32,909 nucleotides of DNA from a virus. Location: the IMG/VR virus record IMGVR_UViG_3300044568_001507, positions 1 through 32,909 of that record; one strand, given 5' to 3'. The notes beneath the pieces are model-generated. The model ran no database searches, was not told the origin of the DNA, and was given only the letters and a program-made list of their open reading frames with translations. The number at the start of each line of letters is the position of its first letter. Position 1 is the first letter of the stretch. Below are positions 23,415 through 31,401 of the stretch, piece by piece. Both the position numbers and the translations under genes were made by a program.

Positions 23415-24211
23415 CTTTCAGTTCTGGCACATATTAAATCTTTGTCATTGCTACGCCCTGTGTTTTTGCGATTGCCTTTGAGATGATCTAAGTAAGCACC
23501 CCAGGCGGTGTTGATCAGCGGATGCCCTTCGTGTATCAATCCTGCACTCCAATTGAGTTGGCGCCATTTGGGGTGTGCTGCTTGTACTTCATTGCGAGTT
23601 TCATCAAACACCCAGCAGTCATTCCACTCACTCATGGTCATGAGTCGTCCTGAATCATAGGCCAATTGAAATTCACTCAACCAGGTGCGTGTAATACTAT
23701 CACGTAGATTCATACCGTACAGGCCACATTCAGTAAACTTCTTTTCACGACCTAGGTATGCCAGGCCAATTTTTGGCGGCATTTGACTGTTAATAAAGTC
23801 TGTGGAGATTGGTGTGTGGCACACCATGTCTGCGTCCATCCAAAACAACACATCAGCGTCACAGTTTGCCGCACTGTGAAACACTGAATATGCTTTGTGA
23901 CTGAATCTAATAGCGTCCCAACGGAAACCTATGCCCGGTGCTTTGCCTTTGCGATCCGCTGGACCAGTAGCAACCAAGCCACGTGCTCTAGGATCACCGC
24001 CCCAGCGTTGCTTGAAGGTGACAATTTCTGGACTCACAGCATGCAGATCTCTAACATGCAGATTTGGTGCGCTCTGCTGTATTGCACAATCTTCTGTGTA
24101 AACATATAAGTCAATTTCTTCGGGCCAGTTTTGTAAAAATGTATCAATCATGCGACTGGCGTAGCGGTCGTAACCGCTGGCATTGAATGTTGTGACAACT
24201 GCGTATTTCAT
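23387..24211 (-). CDS. GT-A glycosyltransferase
   Basis: 274 aa. MKYAVVTTFNASGYDRYASR, FLQNWPEEIDLYVYTED and VLFWMDADMV (121-130, DxD 126-128) define the GT-A nucleotide-sugar site; FSHKAYSVFH just before aligns with FAKKAYSFMH in the convergent paralogue. The start is fixed by ATGA overlap with the upstream methyltransferase. Likely in a glycan pathway with the two methyltransferases of its operon. Confidence 0.82.
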   Translation of the reverse strand: MKYAVVTTFNASGYDRYASRMIDTFLQNWPEEIDLYVYTEDCAIQQSAPNLHVRDLHAVSPEIVTFKQRWGGDPRARGLVATGPADRKGKAPGIGFRWDAIRFSHKAYSVFHSAANCDADVLFWMDADMVCHTPISTDFINSQMPPKIGLAYLGREKKFTECGLYGMNLRDSITRTWLSEFQLAYDSGRLMTMSEWNDCWVFDETRNEVQAAHPKWRQLNWSAGLIHEGHPLINTAWGAYLDHLKGNRKNTGRSNDKDLICARTESYWSSSAVS

Positions 24212-24924
24212 ATTGTTTTGTAAATCTCGTTTTGTTTATTGTTCCAATACTGATGATCAGCAATTTGTTGTTTTATAATATCAGTATCTATCTCATCAAG
24301 TGTTTGCTTTCTAAGAACGTTTAAATCTATACTGACTCGTTCTGGGTGGAACCAAAATGCATTCACGGCTCTGGTGTCAAATGTAAAATACTCATAACCA
24401 TATTGTGACCACAAATCTTTGTACTTTGACAATGAACAGCCATAAAGAAATCTTCTATTGTATGTGACTTTTTTTATTGGGTTTTTAACATAAGGAAAAC
24501 TGGCCCAGTCGTTACCAAAGTTCTTGTTAATCTCGCAACATACTGCGGCCGGACGGAATCCCGATTTCAACAGGGTTGACACTACTTCATAATCAAAGCT
24601 GTCAATGTCTAGACTGAAAAAGTCCGGTTGCCAATATTGTTCTGGAATGTACTGTGCGACATTTCCGGGGGAAATCATTTGTTGTACTTTGATCAATTGA
24701 TCCGGCCATCTCTCAGTCACAGAAGGATCCCAGTCCCATCCGTCTATGCCAACACCACAATATCCTTGATGTAGCAAGTCCAGAGTCATATTTTGTGTTC
24801 CATCGCCAAACCCAATCTCCACAAAAGTTTTTTTTGGGTCTGCAATACCTGCCAACATGTATTCAATAATTCCAGTCTCGGAATTTTGACTATAACCTTG
24901 TCGTTCATACGGTAAATGCTTCAT
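24208..24924 (-). CDS. Methyltransferase, FkbM-like
   Basis: 238 aa; ATG 24924 overlaps the FkbM gene stop (ATGA), so the start at 24936 is not used. Motif I TFVEIGFGDGTQNMT (33-47), GVGIDGWDW and FSLDIDSFDYEVV are typical of FkbM-like enzymes that methylate sugar hydroxyls. No membrane segment. The acceptor is unknown. Confidence 0.75.
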   Translation of the reverse strand: MKHLPYERQGYSQNSETGIIEYMLAGIADPKKTFVEIGFGDGTQNMTLDLLHQGYCGVGIDGWDWDPSVTERWPDQLIKVQQMISPGNVAQYIPEQYWQPDFFSLDIDSFDYEVVSTLLKSGFRPAAVCCEINKNFGNDWASFPYVKNPIKKVTYNRRFLYGCSLSKYKDLWSQYGYEYFTFDTRAVNAFWFHPERVSIDLNVLRKQTLDEIDTDIIKQQIADHQYWNNKQNEIYKTI

Positions 24925-25568
24925 TGTGGTATCCATATCGTATTACTCTTGCTCTTGACCGGTGCTGCCGCATATGGACCGCACAAATCATTAAGCCACT
25001 GTCTGTGCTGCTCTTGCTGACCGTTGTCCTCAATCAACAACCATGGCCTATTGCGTTGTATAGTGTCACGACTTCCGTCTAACACTGCATTTTCAAAACC
25101 TTCGACGTCGATCTTGATCCAGTCAACTGATTCAAAATTGAATCGATCCAGTGTGGTCAACTCTCCAGTGTGTTTTTCAAACTCTGGGTTGGGCACAAAC
25201 TCTGCCACTTGTTTGGTGTGTCCACACTTGAGAGTTTGTAATTCAAATGTTGCTGTTTGATCTCTGTCGCTAAGGCCTAAGTTATGCAATTCTACGTTAG
25301 TATAATTTTCTAGATTTTTTTGCAAGACTTCAAAGTTTTTGAGCACTGGTTCAAAACATATCACATGTTCAAACTGTTCTGCACTGGGTCTAGCAAATAT
25401 ACCAATGTTGGCACCAATATCAATCATGGTACGCTTGCGAGGAATATTGTTGTACACATACCAACGATAACGATTTTGATAATGTACATCCACTACCTCC
25501 TGCAGTCGTTCACTAAAAAATCCATTTGGTGGTTCAGAAGAATACCACAGAGAGTTTATTTTATACAT
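24921..25568 (-). CDS. FkbM-family methyltransferase
   Basis: 215 aa. SAM-binding MIDIGANIGIFA (48-59), the acidic VICFEPVLKNFEVL and the family mark DWIKIDVEGFE (149-159) are clear. FkbM enzymes O-methylate sugars and polyketides; here the glycosyltransferase neighbours favour a sugar. It starts 18 bp from a divergent gene, with no Shine-Dalgarno sequence. Confidence 0.88.
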   Translation of the reverse strand: MYKINSLWYSSEPPNGFFSERLQEVVDVHYQNRYRWYVYNNIPRKRTMIDIGANIGIFARPSAEQFEHVICFEPVLKNFEVLQKNLENYTNVELHNLGLSDRDQTATFELQTLKCGHTKQVAEFVPNPEFEKHTGELTTLDRFNFESVDWIKIDVEGFENAVLDGSRDTIQRNRPWLLIEDNGQQEQHRQWLNDLCGPYAAAPVKSKSNTIWIPQ

Positions 25569-25586
25569 ATATAACTATTTAACCCA

Positions 25587-26414
25587 ATGAAAATCAGTCT
25601 ATTTAATAATTTTGGTGCCAAAAACTCAGTGCCAATTTTTCAAGCCATTGCCCAAGGACTTGTGTCTCAAGGACACACAGTGGTTTATCATGACCTCACT
25701 GCCGATGCGGCCGTGATATGGAGTATGTTGTGGAGTGGGCGGATGCGTCCCAATCAAGAAGTCTACGCCACATTCCGTCGTCAAGGCAAGCCAGTGATTG
25801 TGGCCGAAGTTGGCATGATACAACGCGGGCAAACTTGGAAGATTGGCATCAACGGCACCGGTATCAACAGTTACAATTTTGACAATCTCATGGCCAATCG
25901 TGCTGCTAGTTTGGATTTAAAATTACAACCCTGGCGCAACGGATCAAATATTGTGATTGCTATGCAACGACAAGATAGTGAGCAGTGGCACGGGCAACCA
26001 CCAATGAATCAGTGGCTGGAATCAACTGTGGCGGAAATTAAAAAACACTCTGATCGACCCGTTGTGATTCGATCACATCCAAGAAGCGGATGCAATATAC
26101 CGCCAGGGTGTTTGATTGACCGTCCACATTTTCATGCAGGCTCATATGATGATTTTGATTTTGAGCGTGTGCTAGGCACAGCACATTGTGTGTTAAACTG
26201 GAATTCAGGACCAGGATCACAAGCCTTGATTGCAGGTGTTCCTGCGTTTGTTGGGCACACCAGTCTGGCAAGTCCAATTGCTAATTGGGATTTGTCACAA
26301 ATAGAAAATCCTCCACGTCCTGATCGCACAGTATGGCTAGAACAACTGGCACACACTGAGTGGACTGTGGAGGAGATCAGATCAGGATTGCCGTTTACAC
26401 GCTTAGTCTTTTGA
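25587..26414 (+). CDS. Capsule-polysaccharide-type protein, copy 3
   Basis: 275 aa. It shares with copies 1 and 2 the blocks VAEIKKHSDRPVVIRSHPRS, CVLNWNSGPGSQALIAGVPA, DLSQIENPPRPDRTVWLEQL and a final EEIRSG. The N-terminus is ISLFNNFGAKNSVPIFQAI, a GT-B-like start. A monocistronic gene, divergent from FkbM by 18 bp and convergent with gmd by a 20-nt overlap. Function inferred only. Confidence 0.65.
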   Translation: MKISLFNNFGAKNSVPIFQAIAQGLVSQGHTVVYHDLTADAAVIWSMLWSGRMRPNQEVYATFRRQGKPVIVAEVGMIQRGQTWKIGINGTGINSYNFDNLMANRAASLDLKLQPWRNGSNIVIAMQRQDSEQWHGQPPMNQWLESTVAEIKKHSDRPVVIRSHPRSGCNIPPGCLIDRPHFHAGSYDDFDFERVLGTAHCVLNWNSGPGSQALIAGVPAFVGHTSLASPIANWDLSQIENPPRPDRTVWLEQLAHTEWTVEEIRSGLPFTRLVF

Positions 26415-27369
26415 TGTCAGCATCGACCATGTCACGTATCATGATTTCAAAGTCGGTACGTGGCTTCCAGCCCAGCTGTTCTCTAGCACGGGCACTATCA
26501 CCACGTAGGCTATAAAGTTCTGCTGGGCGTTTAAATCGCGGATCACTTTTTACTAGATGTTTCCAGTCATGGATTCCTGCATGTTCAAATGCCACACGAC
26601 ACAGGTCACCGATAGTATGCTGTTCTCCAGTGGCAATCACATAGTCACTGGCTTTTTCTTGTTGTAGCATCAACCACATGGCTTCCACAAAATCGCCGGC
26701 AAATCCCCAATCCCTGGCACTGTCTAAATTGCCCAAGGTGACATCATCTGCTAGACCTAATTTAATACGTGCCACTGCATCTGTGATCTTGCGAGTGACA
26801 AATTCACGACCACGCAAGGGCGATTCATGATTGAACAAGATACCTGAACAAGCATACAAACTATAACTCTCACGGAAGTTTATGGTCATCCAATGTGAAT
26901 ACAACTTGCTCACTCCATATGGGCTTCGTGGACGGAACGGCGTTGTTTCACCTTGCAGTCCTGGTTCTGTAGCATTGCCAAACATCTCTGATGTAGATGC
27001 TTGATAAAATCTTGCATTGGGATTGTGTTGGCGTATTGAGTTCAGCAAGTTCAATGTTCCCATACAGTTGACTTCGGTTGTGAGTTTGTTCAATTCCCAA
27101 CTGATGCCCACAAAACTTTGTGCCGCCAAGTTGTAAACTTCCTGCGGCTTGACACTTTGCATGATGTGATTCATGTTGTTCTCATCAGTAATGTCACCAG
27201 TGATGAGTTCAATGTCGTTTTCAATCCCCAACCATTTGATATTTTCCAGATTGGGATTTGAATAGCGTTTGACTAGCCCATAAACATGGTAGCCTTTATC
27301 AATTAGATATTTGGCAAGGTACGGGCCATCCTGGCCAGTCATGCCTGTAACAAATGCAGTTTTTTTCAT
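26395..27369 (-). CDS. gmd: GDP-mannose 4,6-dehydratase
   Basis: 324 aa. NAD(P)-binding TGMTGQDGPYLAKYL (8-22), STSEMFG (125-131), YGVSK (151-155, catalytic Tyr and Lys) and NHESPLRG are diagnostic. It turns GDP-D-mannose into GDP-4-keto-6-deoxymannose, precursor of GDP-fucose, rhamnose, colitose or perosamine. I take ATG 27369 (MKKTAFVTG) over 27390. It closes the minus-strand run headed outside the window, 25 nt after the UvsY-like gene. It would feed the glycosyltransferases in the window. Confidence 0.93.
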   Translation of the reverse strand: MKKTAFVTGMTGQDGPYLAKYLIDKGYHVYGLVKRYSNPNLENIKWLGIENDIELITGDITDENNMNHIMQSVKPQEVYNLAAQSFVGISWELNKLTTEVNCMGTLNLLNSIRQHNPNARFYQASTSEMFGNATEPGLQGETTPFRPRSPYGVSKLYSHWMTINFRESYSLYACSGILFNHESPLRGREFVTRKITDAVARIKLGLADDVTLGNLDSARDWGFAGDFVEAMWLMLQQEKASDYVIATGEQHTIGDLCRVAFEHAGIHDWKHLVKSDPRFKRPAELYSLRGDSARAREQLGWKPRTDFEIMIRDMVDADIKRLSV

Positions 27370-27394
27370 ACTATTATGTATCACACACAACAGG

Positions 27395-27847
27395 TCACAC
27401 TTGAATATCTTCCATACCGGCTGTTCTTAAACGTACCACATGCCCCATTTGCCACTGCTTGGTATCTAGTCCTTTGAGTATGCCCAGCCAGCGATTACGC
27501 AGGTACGCCACTTCGTTAATGAGAGTTTCGTAATCAATCACTTCATCTTCACCATCCACATATTTTTCGGCATCTCTTGAGGTCAAAGCACGGGCATAGG
27601 CTTCTAGATACTTCTGAAAATGTTTTCTACGTATCTTACGCAGTTGAATATTGAGATAGTTTAGTACCGCTTCAATCTCTTGCAGTTGATTGAAACGATG
27701 CTCAGTGATGCCAGGTAAGGCTGTAATATTTTTTTCAACTATGCCGTAGATTTTACAATCTTTTTTAGCATCATCAAGTTCACGCTCGTAGTGACTGATA
27801 AAGTCTGGAATAGCACCAAGGCTAGCAACTACGCGGCTATACCACAT
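27395..27847 (-). CDS. Possible UvsY-like recombination mediator
   Basis: 150 aa, helical and charged throughout. The segment LINEVAYLRNRWLGILKGLD and a following QMGHVVRLRTAG lie where UvsY proteins have their conserved C-terminal helices, and the length fits T4 UvsY (137 aa). It lies two genes after uvsX. UvsY helps UvsX displace single-strand binding protein. The sequence match is weak, so I keep it as a candidate. Coupled to the acidic protein by TAATG. Confidence 0.45.
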   Translation of the reverse strand: MWYSRVVASLGAIPDFISHYERELDDAKKDCKIYGIVEKNITALPGITEHRFNQLQEIEAVLNYLNIQLRKIRRKHFQKYLEAYARALTSRDAEKYVDGEDEVIDYETLINEVAYLRNRWLGILKGLDTKQWQMGHVVRLRTAGMEDIQV

Positions 27848-28107
27848 TAGTCTTCCCAGTCTTGGTCTTCTTCCTCTTCGAACTCATCTTCTTCGTCTTC
27901 CGCCGCATAGTCCTTGTCATTGTCAAGGTATGCGGTCAAGGCACGTTTGATGTCTGAGTCACCTTTGAAGACGTTACGAATGTCTTCCACGTCAGAATCA
28001 TTGTCCATCAAGATCTGTATCACTGTTTCAGCGGCTTCAGCACGGTCCACTGTGTTTACAAAACGCTTGAGTTCGCCCCAAATTTCACTTGCTATTGCTT
28101 CACTCAT
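27847..28107 (-). CDS. Small acidic protein following uvsX
   Basis: 86 aa. A helical front (SEIWGELKRFVNTVDRAEAA) and middle are followed by a very acidic tail (about 66-86, a run of Asp and Glu ending in DWED). Small proteins of this layout occur near uvsX in T4-like marine phages, without function known to me. The tail could mimic DNA or bind a basic partner. It overlaps uvsX by 8 nt. Confidence 0.65.
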   Translation of the reverse strand: MSEAIASEIWGELKRFVNTVDRAEAAETVIQILMDNDSDVEDIRNVFKGDSDIKRALTAYLDNDKDYAAEDEEDEFEEEEDQDWED

Positions 28108-29158
28108 CTGCTGTTTCCTCCAGAGTACTTACCTCTGCTTTCTGATTTCCAAAATCTGCCATGACCTTGTCAAGACAGCCGTCATCATTCTTTTCCCATG
28201 CTTTGCGGAACTTCTTGATAACTTCACCGTCGCTTGTGGTAAACACCAGACTATTGCCTTCACGCTTGAGCATTTCTTTCTTTTCAATCAAATCAACCAA
28301 GCCCGAGTATGGACTCATACCTGTTGTATAAGGAATCTTCACTTGCACGCCTTCAAAGGGTTTGGCATAGCGTGTTTTCATAACTTTACAGCCGGCACGG
28401 ATACCGTTTACTTCAGATACTTTGTTGCCATCTTCGTCTTCTTTCAACTTCATCTTTTTCATAGCAACCACAATAGAACTTGCGTAGATAAAGCCTTGGC
28501 CTCCAGAGATCTTGTCGTCTGGATCAAACATATCTTGTGATGCGTATGTATGGTTGGTACAAACCAGACCTACATTGTAACTACCAAACATGTTCACACA
28601 GTTACGAACCAAGGCAGTAAGTGCTTTGGGTTTACGACCCAAGTCACCTTTCATTTCACCTGCATCAAACTGGTTCACATCAGTGGGAGTCAACAACATG
28701 CCTAGACTGTCGATCACAAACATAACTTTAGGGCGCTCGCCCTCGGCTAGTGCTTTGTAATCGCTCATGAATGTTGAAATTGTTTTGGCCACATCATCAA
28801 TCATGGCCATACTCAATTTAAGCAGTTTGCTTTCGCTGGTATCAACCCCAAGTGCTTTGAGCCAGTCCTCGTCGAGGGCGTTTTCTGAATCAATCAACAC
28901 AACAAAGATGCCTTGCTCTTGTGCATTCTTTACAATGTTGCCTGAACAGATGTAACTTTTGCCTGCGCCAGAATCACCAGCAAACACAGTGACCTTGCCC
29001 AATGGAATGCCTCGATTAAAGTCTCCAGAGATCAAATAGTTCAAGGCATAGTTGCCTGTTGATATCCAGTCTGTAGGATCGTTAAAGCCAATCGACAGTC
29101 CGTCAATGCTCTTGGTGATTTCCTTGCGGAATTTGCTTACGTCAAATGGTTTTCCCAT
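28100..29158 (-). CDS. uvsX: UvsX, RecA-like recombinase
   Basis: 352 aa. Walker A GDSGAGKS (61-68), Walker B MFVIDSLGML, a VCTNHTY loop and GGQGF in the DNA-binding L2 region are RecA/UvsX-type. It drives strand exchange for recombination-dependent replication and repair, with UvsY and UvsW. AAGGACA precedes the ATG at a spacing of about 6 nt. The start lies in the last 17 nt of a radical SAM gene. Confidence 0.94.
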   Translation of the reverse strand: MGKPFDVSKFRKEITKSIDGLSIGFNDPTDWISTGNYALNYLISGDFNRGIPLGKVTVFAGDSGAGKSYICSGNIVKNAQEQGIFVVLIDSENALDEDWLKALGVDTSESKLLKLSMAMIDDVAKTISTFMSDYKALAEGERPKVMFVIDSLGMLLTPTDVNQFDAGEMKGDLGRKPKALTALVRNCVNMFGSYNVGLVCTNHTYASQDMFDPDDKISGGQGFIYASSIVVAMKKMKLKEDEDGNKVSEVNGIRAGCKVMKTRYAKPFEGVQVKIPYTTGMSPYSGLVDLIEKKEMLKREGNSLVFTTSDGEVIKKFRKAWEKNDDGCLDKVMADFGNQKAEVSTLEETADE

Positions 29159-30308
29159 AGTTTATGTCCTTATAAAAATCTTTAAAAATTGTCCGGCTGT
29201 CTAAGTTTCTTCTTTGATCTAGTTGTTGTATTCTGTGCAATGTGTCAGGTAGTGTTGATTCAAAAGGTGTTTGCGTGTGTCTAAGTAGGTTTTGATACCC
29301 GTCCTCGAGCAAATATCCTGGTTTCAAATCTATACGACATTGTATTTCTCTTCCAAGCGATTGTAACACATGTTTTGGTAGTTGTCTAGTGTCTAGCCAA
29401 TCGGGCCCAAGTGTTGCTGTCAAAATAAAACTATTTGGATGAAATCCTTGTGCCAAAAAGTAATCAATGCACTCAAAAATTGCAGTATGATTAAAAACGC
29501 ACCAAACCATATTGAATGTGAGTTTGTGTGGCAACTGCCTGACACGTTCTAAATTTTCCAAAAAATCTTTCCAAACACCGCCGTACCTCATGTACTCGAA
29601 TTTATCTCCCATACTTTCCGCACTCACAGTCCAATGGACATTTTTAAACTGACAGATTAGATCCATTACATTGGTATCAGTTTTGCTGAGATTTGTGTTT
29701 ACTCTTAGTTCTACTTCAGGATTTTTTTCCAACAATAACTCTAACATCTCTGCGTTTTCTTTGATCAACAAAGGTTCTCCGCCGGCCATGTAAACGTTTT
29801 TTATTTGATGTAGATTGTCAAGCACATAAGACTTGAGTTCTTGTATACGTTGCTCACTCGGTGTATCAACTACAATATTTAATTCGCTGGCCCATTTGCT
29901 ACTCAACACAGGACCGCAGTAAACACAAGCATGATTGCAAGTATTTCGCCATCTGATATCAAGTTGTTGTAGATTGAATTTTTCAGGGTCGTCATACAGT
30001 GAGGTATCAACTTTTTTCAATTGTTTCATGTAATACACACGACTGCTAACAATATTCGATAACGTTTTACTTTCTTCTAGTTCATAACAATAGGAACAAG
30101 TATGTGGTTTTTGTTTGTCAAGCATTTGCTGTTTGACCTTGGTATTGGCCGGGCCAGTTAATATATCTTGTATACTGTTATTTTTTAAATTTCCAATACT
30201 TTCTCTACTGCAAATACAATTTTTAACGTCACCGCTGATGTCAGTATAAAAACCAGTCCACGGCAACGGACAAAATGCTTTGTTTGTTACAATATCTTTT
30301 GGAGTCAT
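29142..30308 (-). CDS. Radical SAM protein with N-terminal Cys-rich half (copy 2)
   Basis: 388 aa. CxxxCxxC at C124/C128/C131 (CNHACVYC), AGGEPLL near 175-181. The N-terminal half carries C13, C31, C33, C71 and C74 (CPLPW, CICS, CSYC), resembling an auxiliary SPASM/twitch Fe-S site but before the radical domain. The substrate is unknown. ATGA overlap with the SDR gene upstream and 17-nt overlap with uvsX downstream show co-translation with a core gene. Confidence 0.88.
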   Translation of the reverse strand: MTPKDIVTNKAFCPLPWTGFYTDISGDVKNCICSRESIGNLKNNSIQDILTGPANTKVKQQMLDKQKPHTCSYCYELEESKTLSNIVSSRVYYMKQLKKVDTSLYDDPEKFNLQQLDIRWRNTCNHACVYCGPVLSSKWASELNIVVDTPSEQRIQELKSYVLDNLHQIKNVYMAGGEPLLIKENAEMLELLLEKNPEVELRVNTNLSKTDTNVMDLICQFKNVHWTVSAESMGDKFEYMRYGGVWKDFLENLERVRQLPHKLTFNMVWCVFNHTAIFECIDYFLAQGFHPNSFILTATLGPDWLDTRQLPKHVLQSLGREIQCRIDLKPGYLLEDGYQNLLRHTQTPFESTLPDTLHRIQQLDQRRNLDSRTIFKDFYKDINYGKTI

Positions 30309-30844
30309 GCTGGGCCCAAACTGATATCTGGAATAATCAAACTATTTGCATCTGCCATTTCTAATGTATGTACTAGTGTACTGGCCCAGACGTTGACATC
30401 TGCGGCCGGAGGAACCGGACGTTCAGGTGCTGTTCCTACCATGCCTGGCCGCACCAGGGTTAATTTGATTTTTAATTGTTGATGTCTAATTTGCTTCACC
30501 GCTTCTTCTAGTGATATTTTTTGTATTCTATAAGCATCCATATCTAATCCTGGTATTGGACTTATAGGATCTTGTGTCATCATGGTACTGATTATCATAA
30601 TATGTTTGCGTGTACCTTGCCAGCGACGGACTATTTCAAACAACAGTTCAGTTTGTGCATATCCTGCCTGAGCATTATTAACAAACATGTCACAGGGTTC
30701 AATCATGTCTGCGATCTTGGGTATTACTCGTATGTTATAACCATCGCGACGACTAATGCCCACAATCTCGTGACCGCGGCTTTCATACTGCTCGGCCAAT
30801 GCCTGACCTATTCCTGCTGAGTGACCTGTAATTGCTATTTTCAT
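30305..30844 (-). CDS. Short-chain dehydrogenase/reductase
   Basis: 179 aa, shorter than the usual 250. NAD(P)-binding TGHSAGIG (6-13), VNNAQAG (55-61), IISTM (84-88) with the Ser and Y105-x3-K109 catalytic pair are present. Such enzymes oxidise or reduce sugar or small-molecule hydroxyls and ketones. The C-terminal substrate lobe is reduced. Flanked by ATGA overlaps, between an oxygenase-like and a radical SAM gene. Confidence 0.82.
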   Translation of the reverse strand: MKIAITGHSAGIGQALAEQYESRGHEIVGISRRDGYNIRVIPKIADMIEPCDMFVNNAQAGYAQTELLFEIVRRWQGTRKHIMIISTMMTQDPISPIPGLDMDAYRIQKISLEEAVKQIRHQQLKIKLTLVRPGMVGTAPERPVPPAADVNVWASTLVHTLEMADANSLIIPDISLGPA

Positions 30845-31401
30845 TCTAGTAGGTGTGTGGGCTGATTATGGAAAGTAAAACTTGCTATAATTCTGGGTGT
30901 TACTGATGGATTTTGTTTTATAACTTCATGCGGTATTCTTGAATGAAAGATCATTGGCTTGGACATGTCATACACTTCACCTGCTAGAATCAATGCCTCT
31001 TTGGGTATTTCTTGTGCATCTTCAACTGAGTGTCCGAATTTAGTAATTGTTAATGGTATTTCAGTAACCCGGTCACTGATATAATACCAGCGATTGACCC
31101 ACCCATCAGTATTGATCACTGGAAAATTAATCTTGGCTACCATTGGTGCAGGATCTATATGTAATGCTAGATCATCATCAAGTATTGTGATTGCACTATC
31201 TCTTATGTATAGTTTTTGATCTAAAAAATATTGTAACAACTCAGGAACTGCATCCAATACTTGTTTAGAGTCTAAAAAATGCCACCCACTTATTCCGCTT
31301 TGTAAAATTTCTGTTTTGTCTTTTATAAAATTGTACAGTCCAGATGATATAATATCAACGTTGTCACATTCTAGTATCAAAAATGGTTTTAACTTATTCA
31401 T
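30841..31401 (-). CDS. 2OG-Fe(II) oxygenase-like protein
   Basis: 186 aa; ATG 31401 chosen by ATGA overlap. LALHIDPAP (78-86) supplies HxD (H81, D83), followed by a strand-rich core and FHSRIPHEV (152-160) for the distal His and R170 in PRIIASF for 2-oxoglutarate, the order of an aspartyl/asparaginyl hydroxylase-like fold. Such enzymes hydroxylate amino-acid, sugar or small-molecule substrates. Assignment is by motif only; the metal ligands fit. Confidence 0.6.
   Translation of the reverse strand: MNKLKPFLILECDNVDIISSGLYNFIKDKTEILQSGISGWHFLDSKQVLDAVPELLQYFLDQKLYIRDSAITILDDDLALHIDPAPMVAKINFPVINTDGWVNRWYYISDRVTEIPLTITKFGHSVEDAQEIPKEALILAGEVYDMSKPMIFHSRIPHEVIKQNPSVTPRIIASFTFHNQPTHLLE

Noticed and set aside
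27914-28540. 208-aa open frame on the plus strand
   Set aside because: It is antisense to uvsX and the acidic gene. Its content reflects the complement of those codons.
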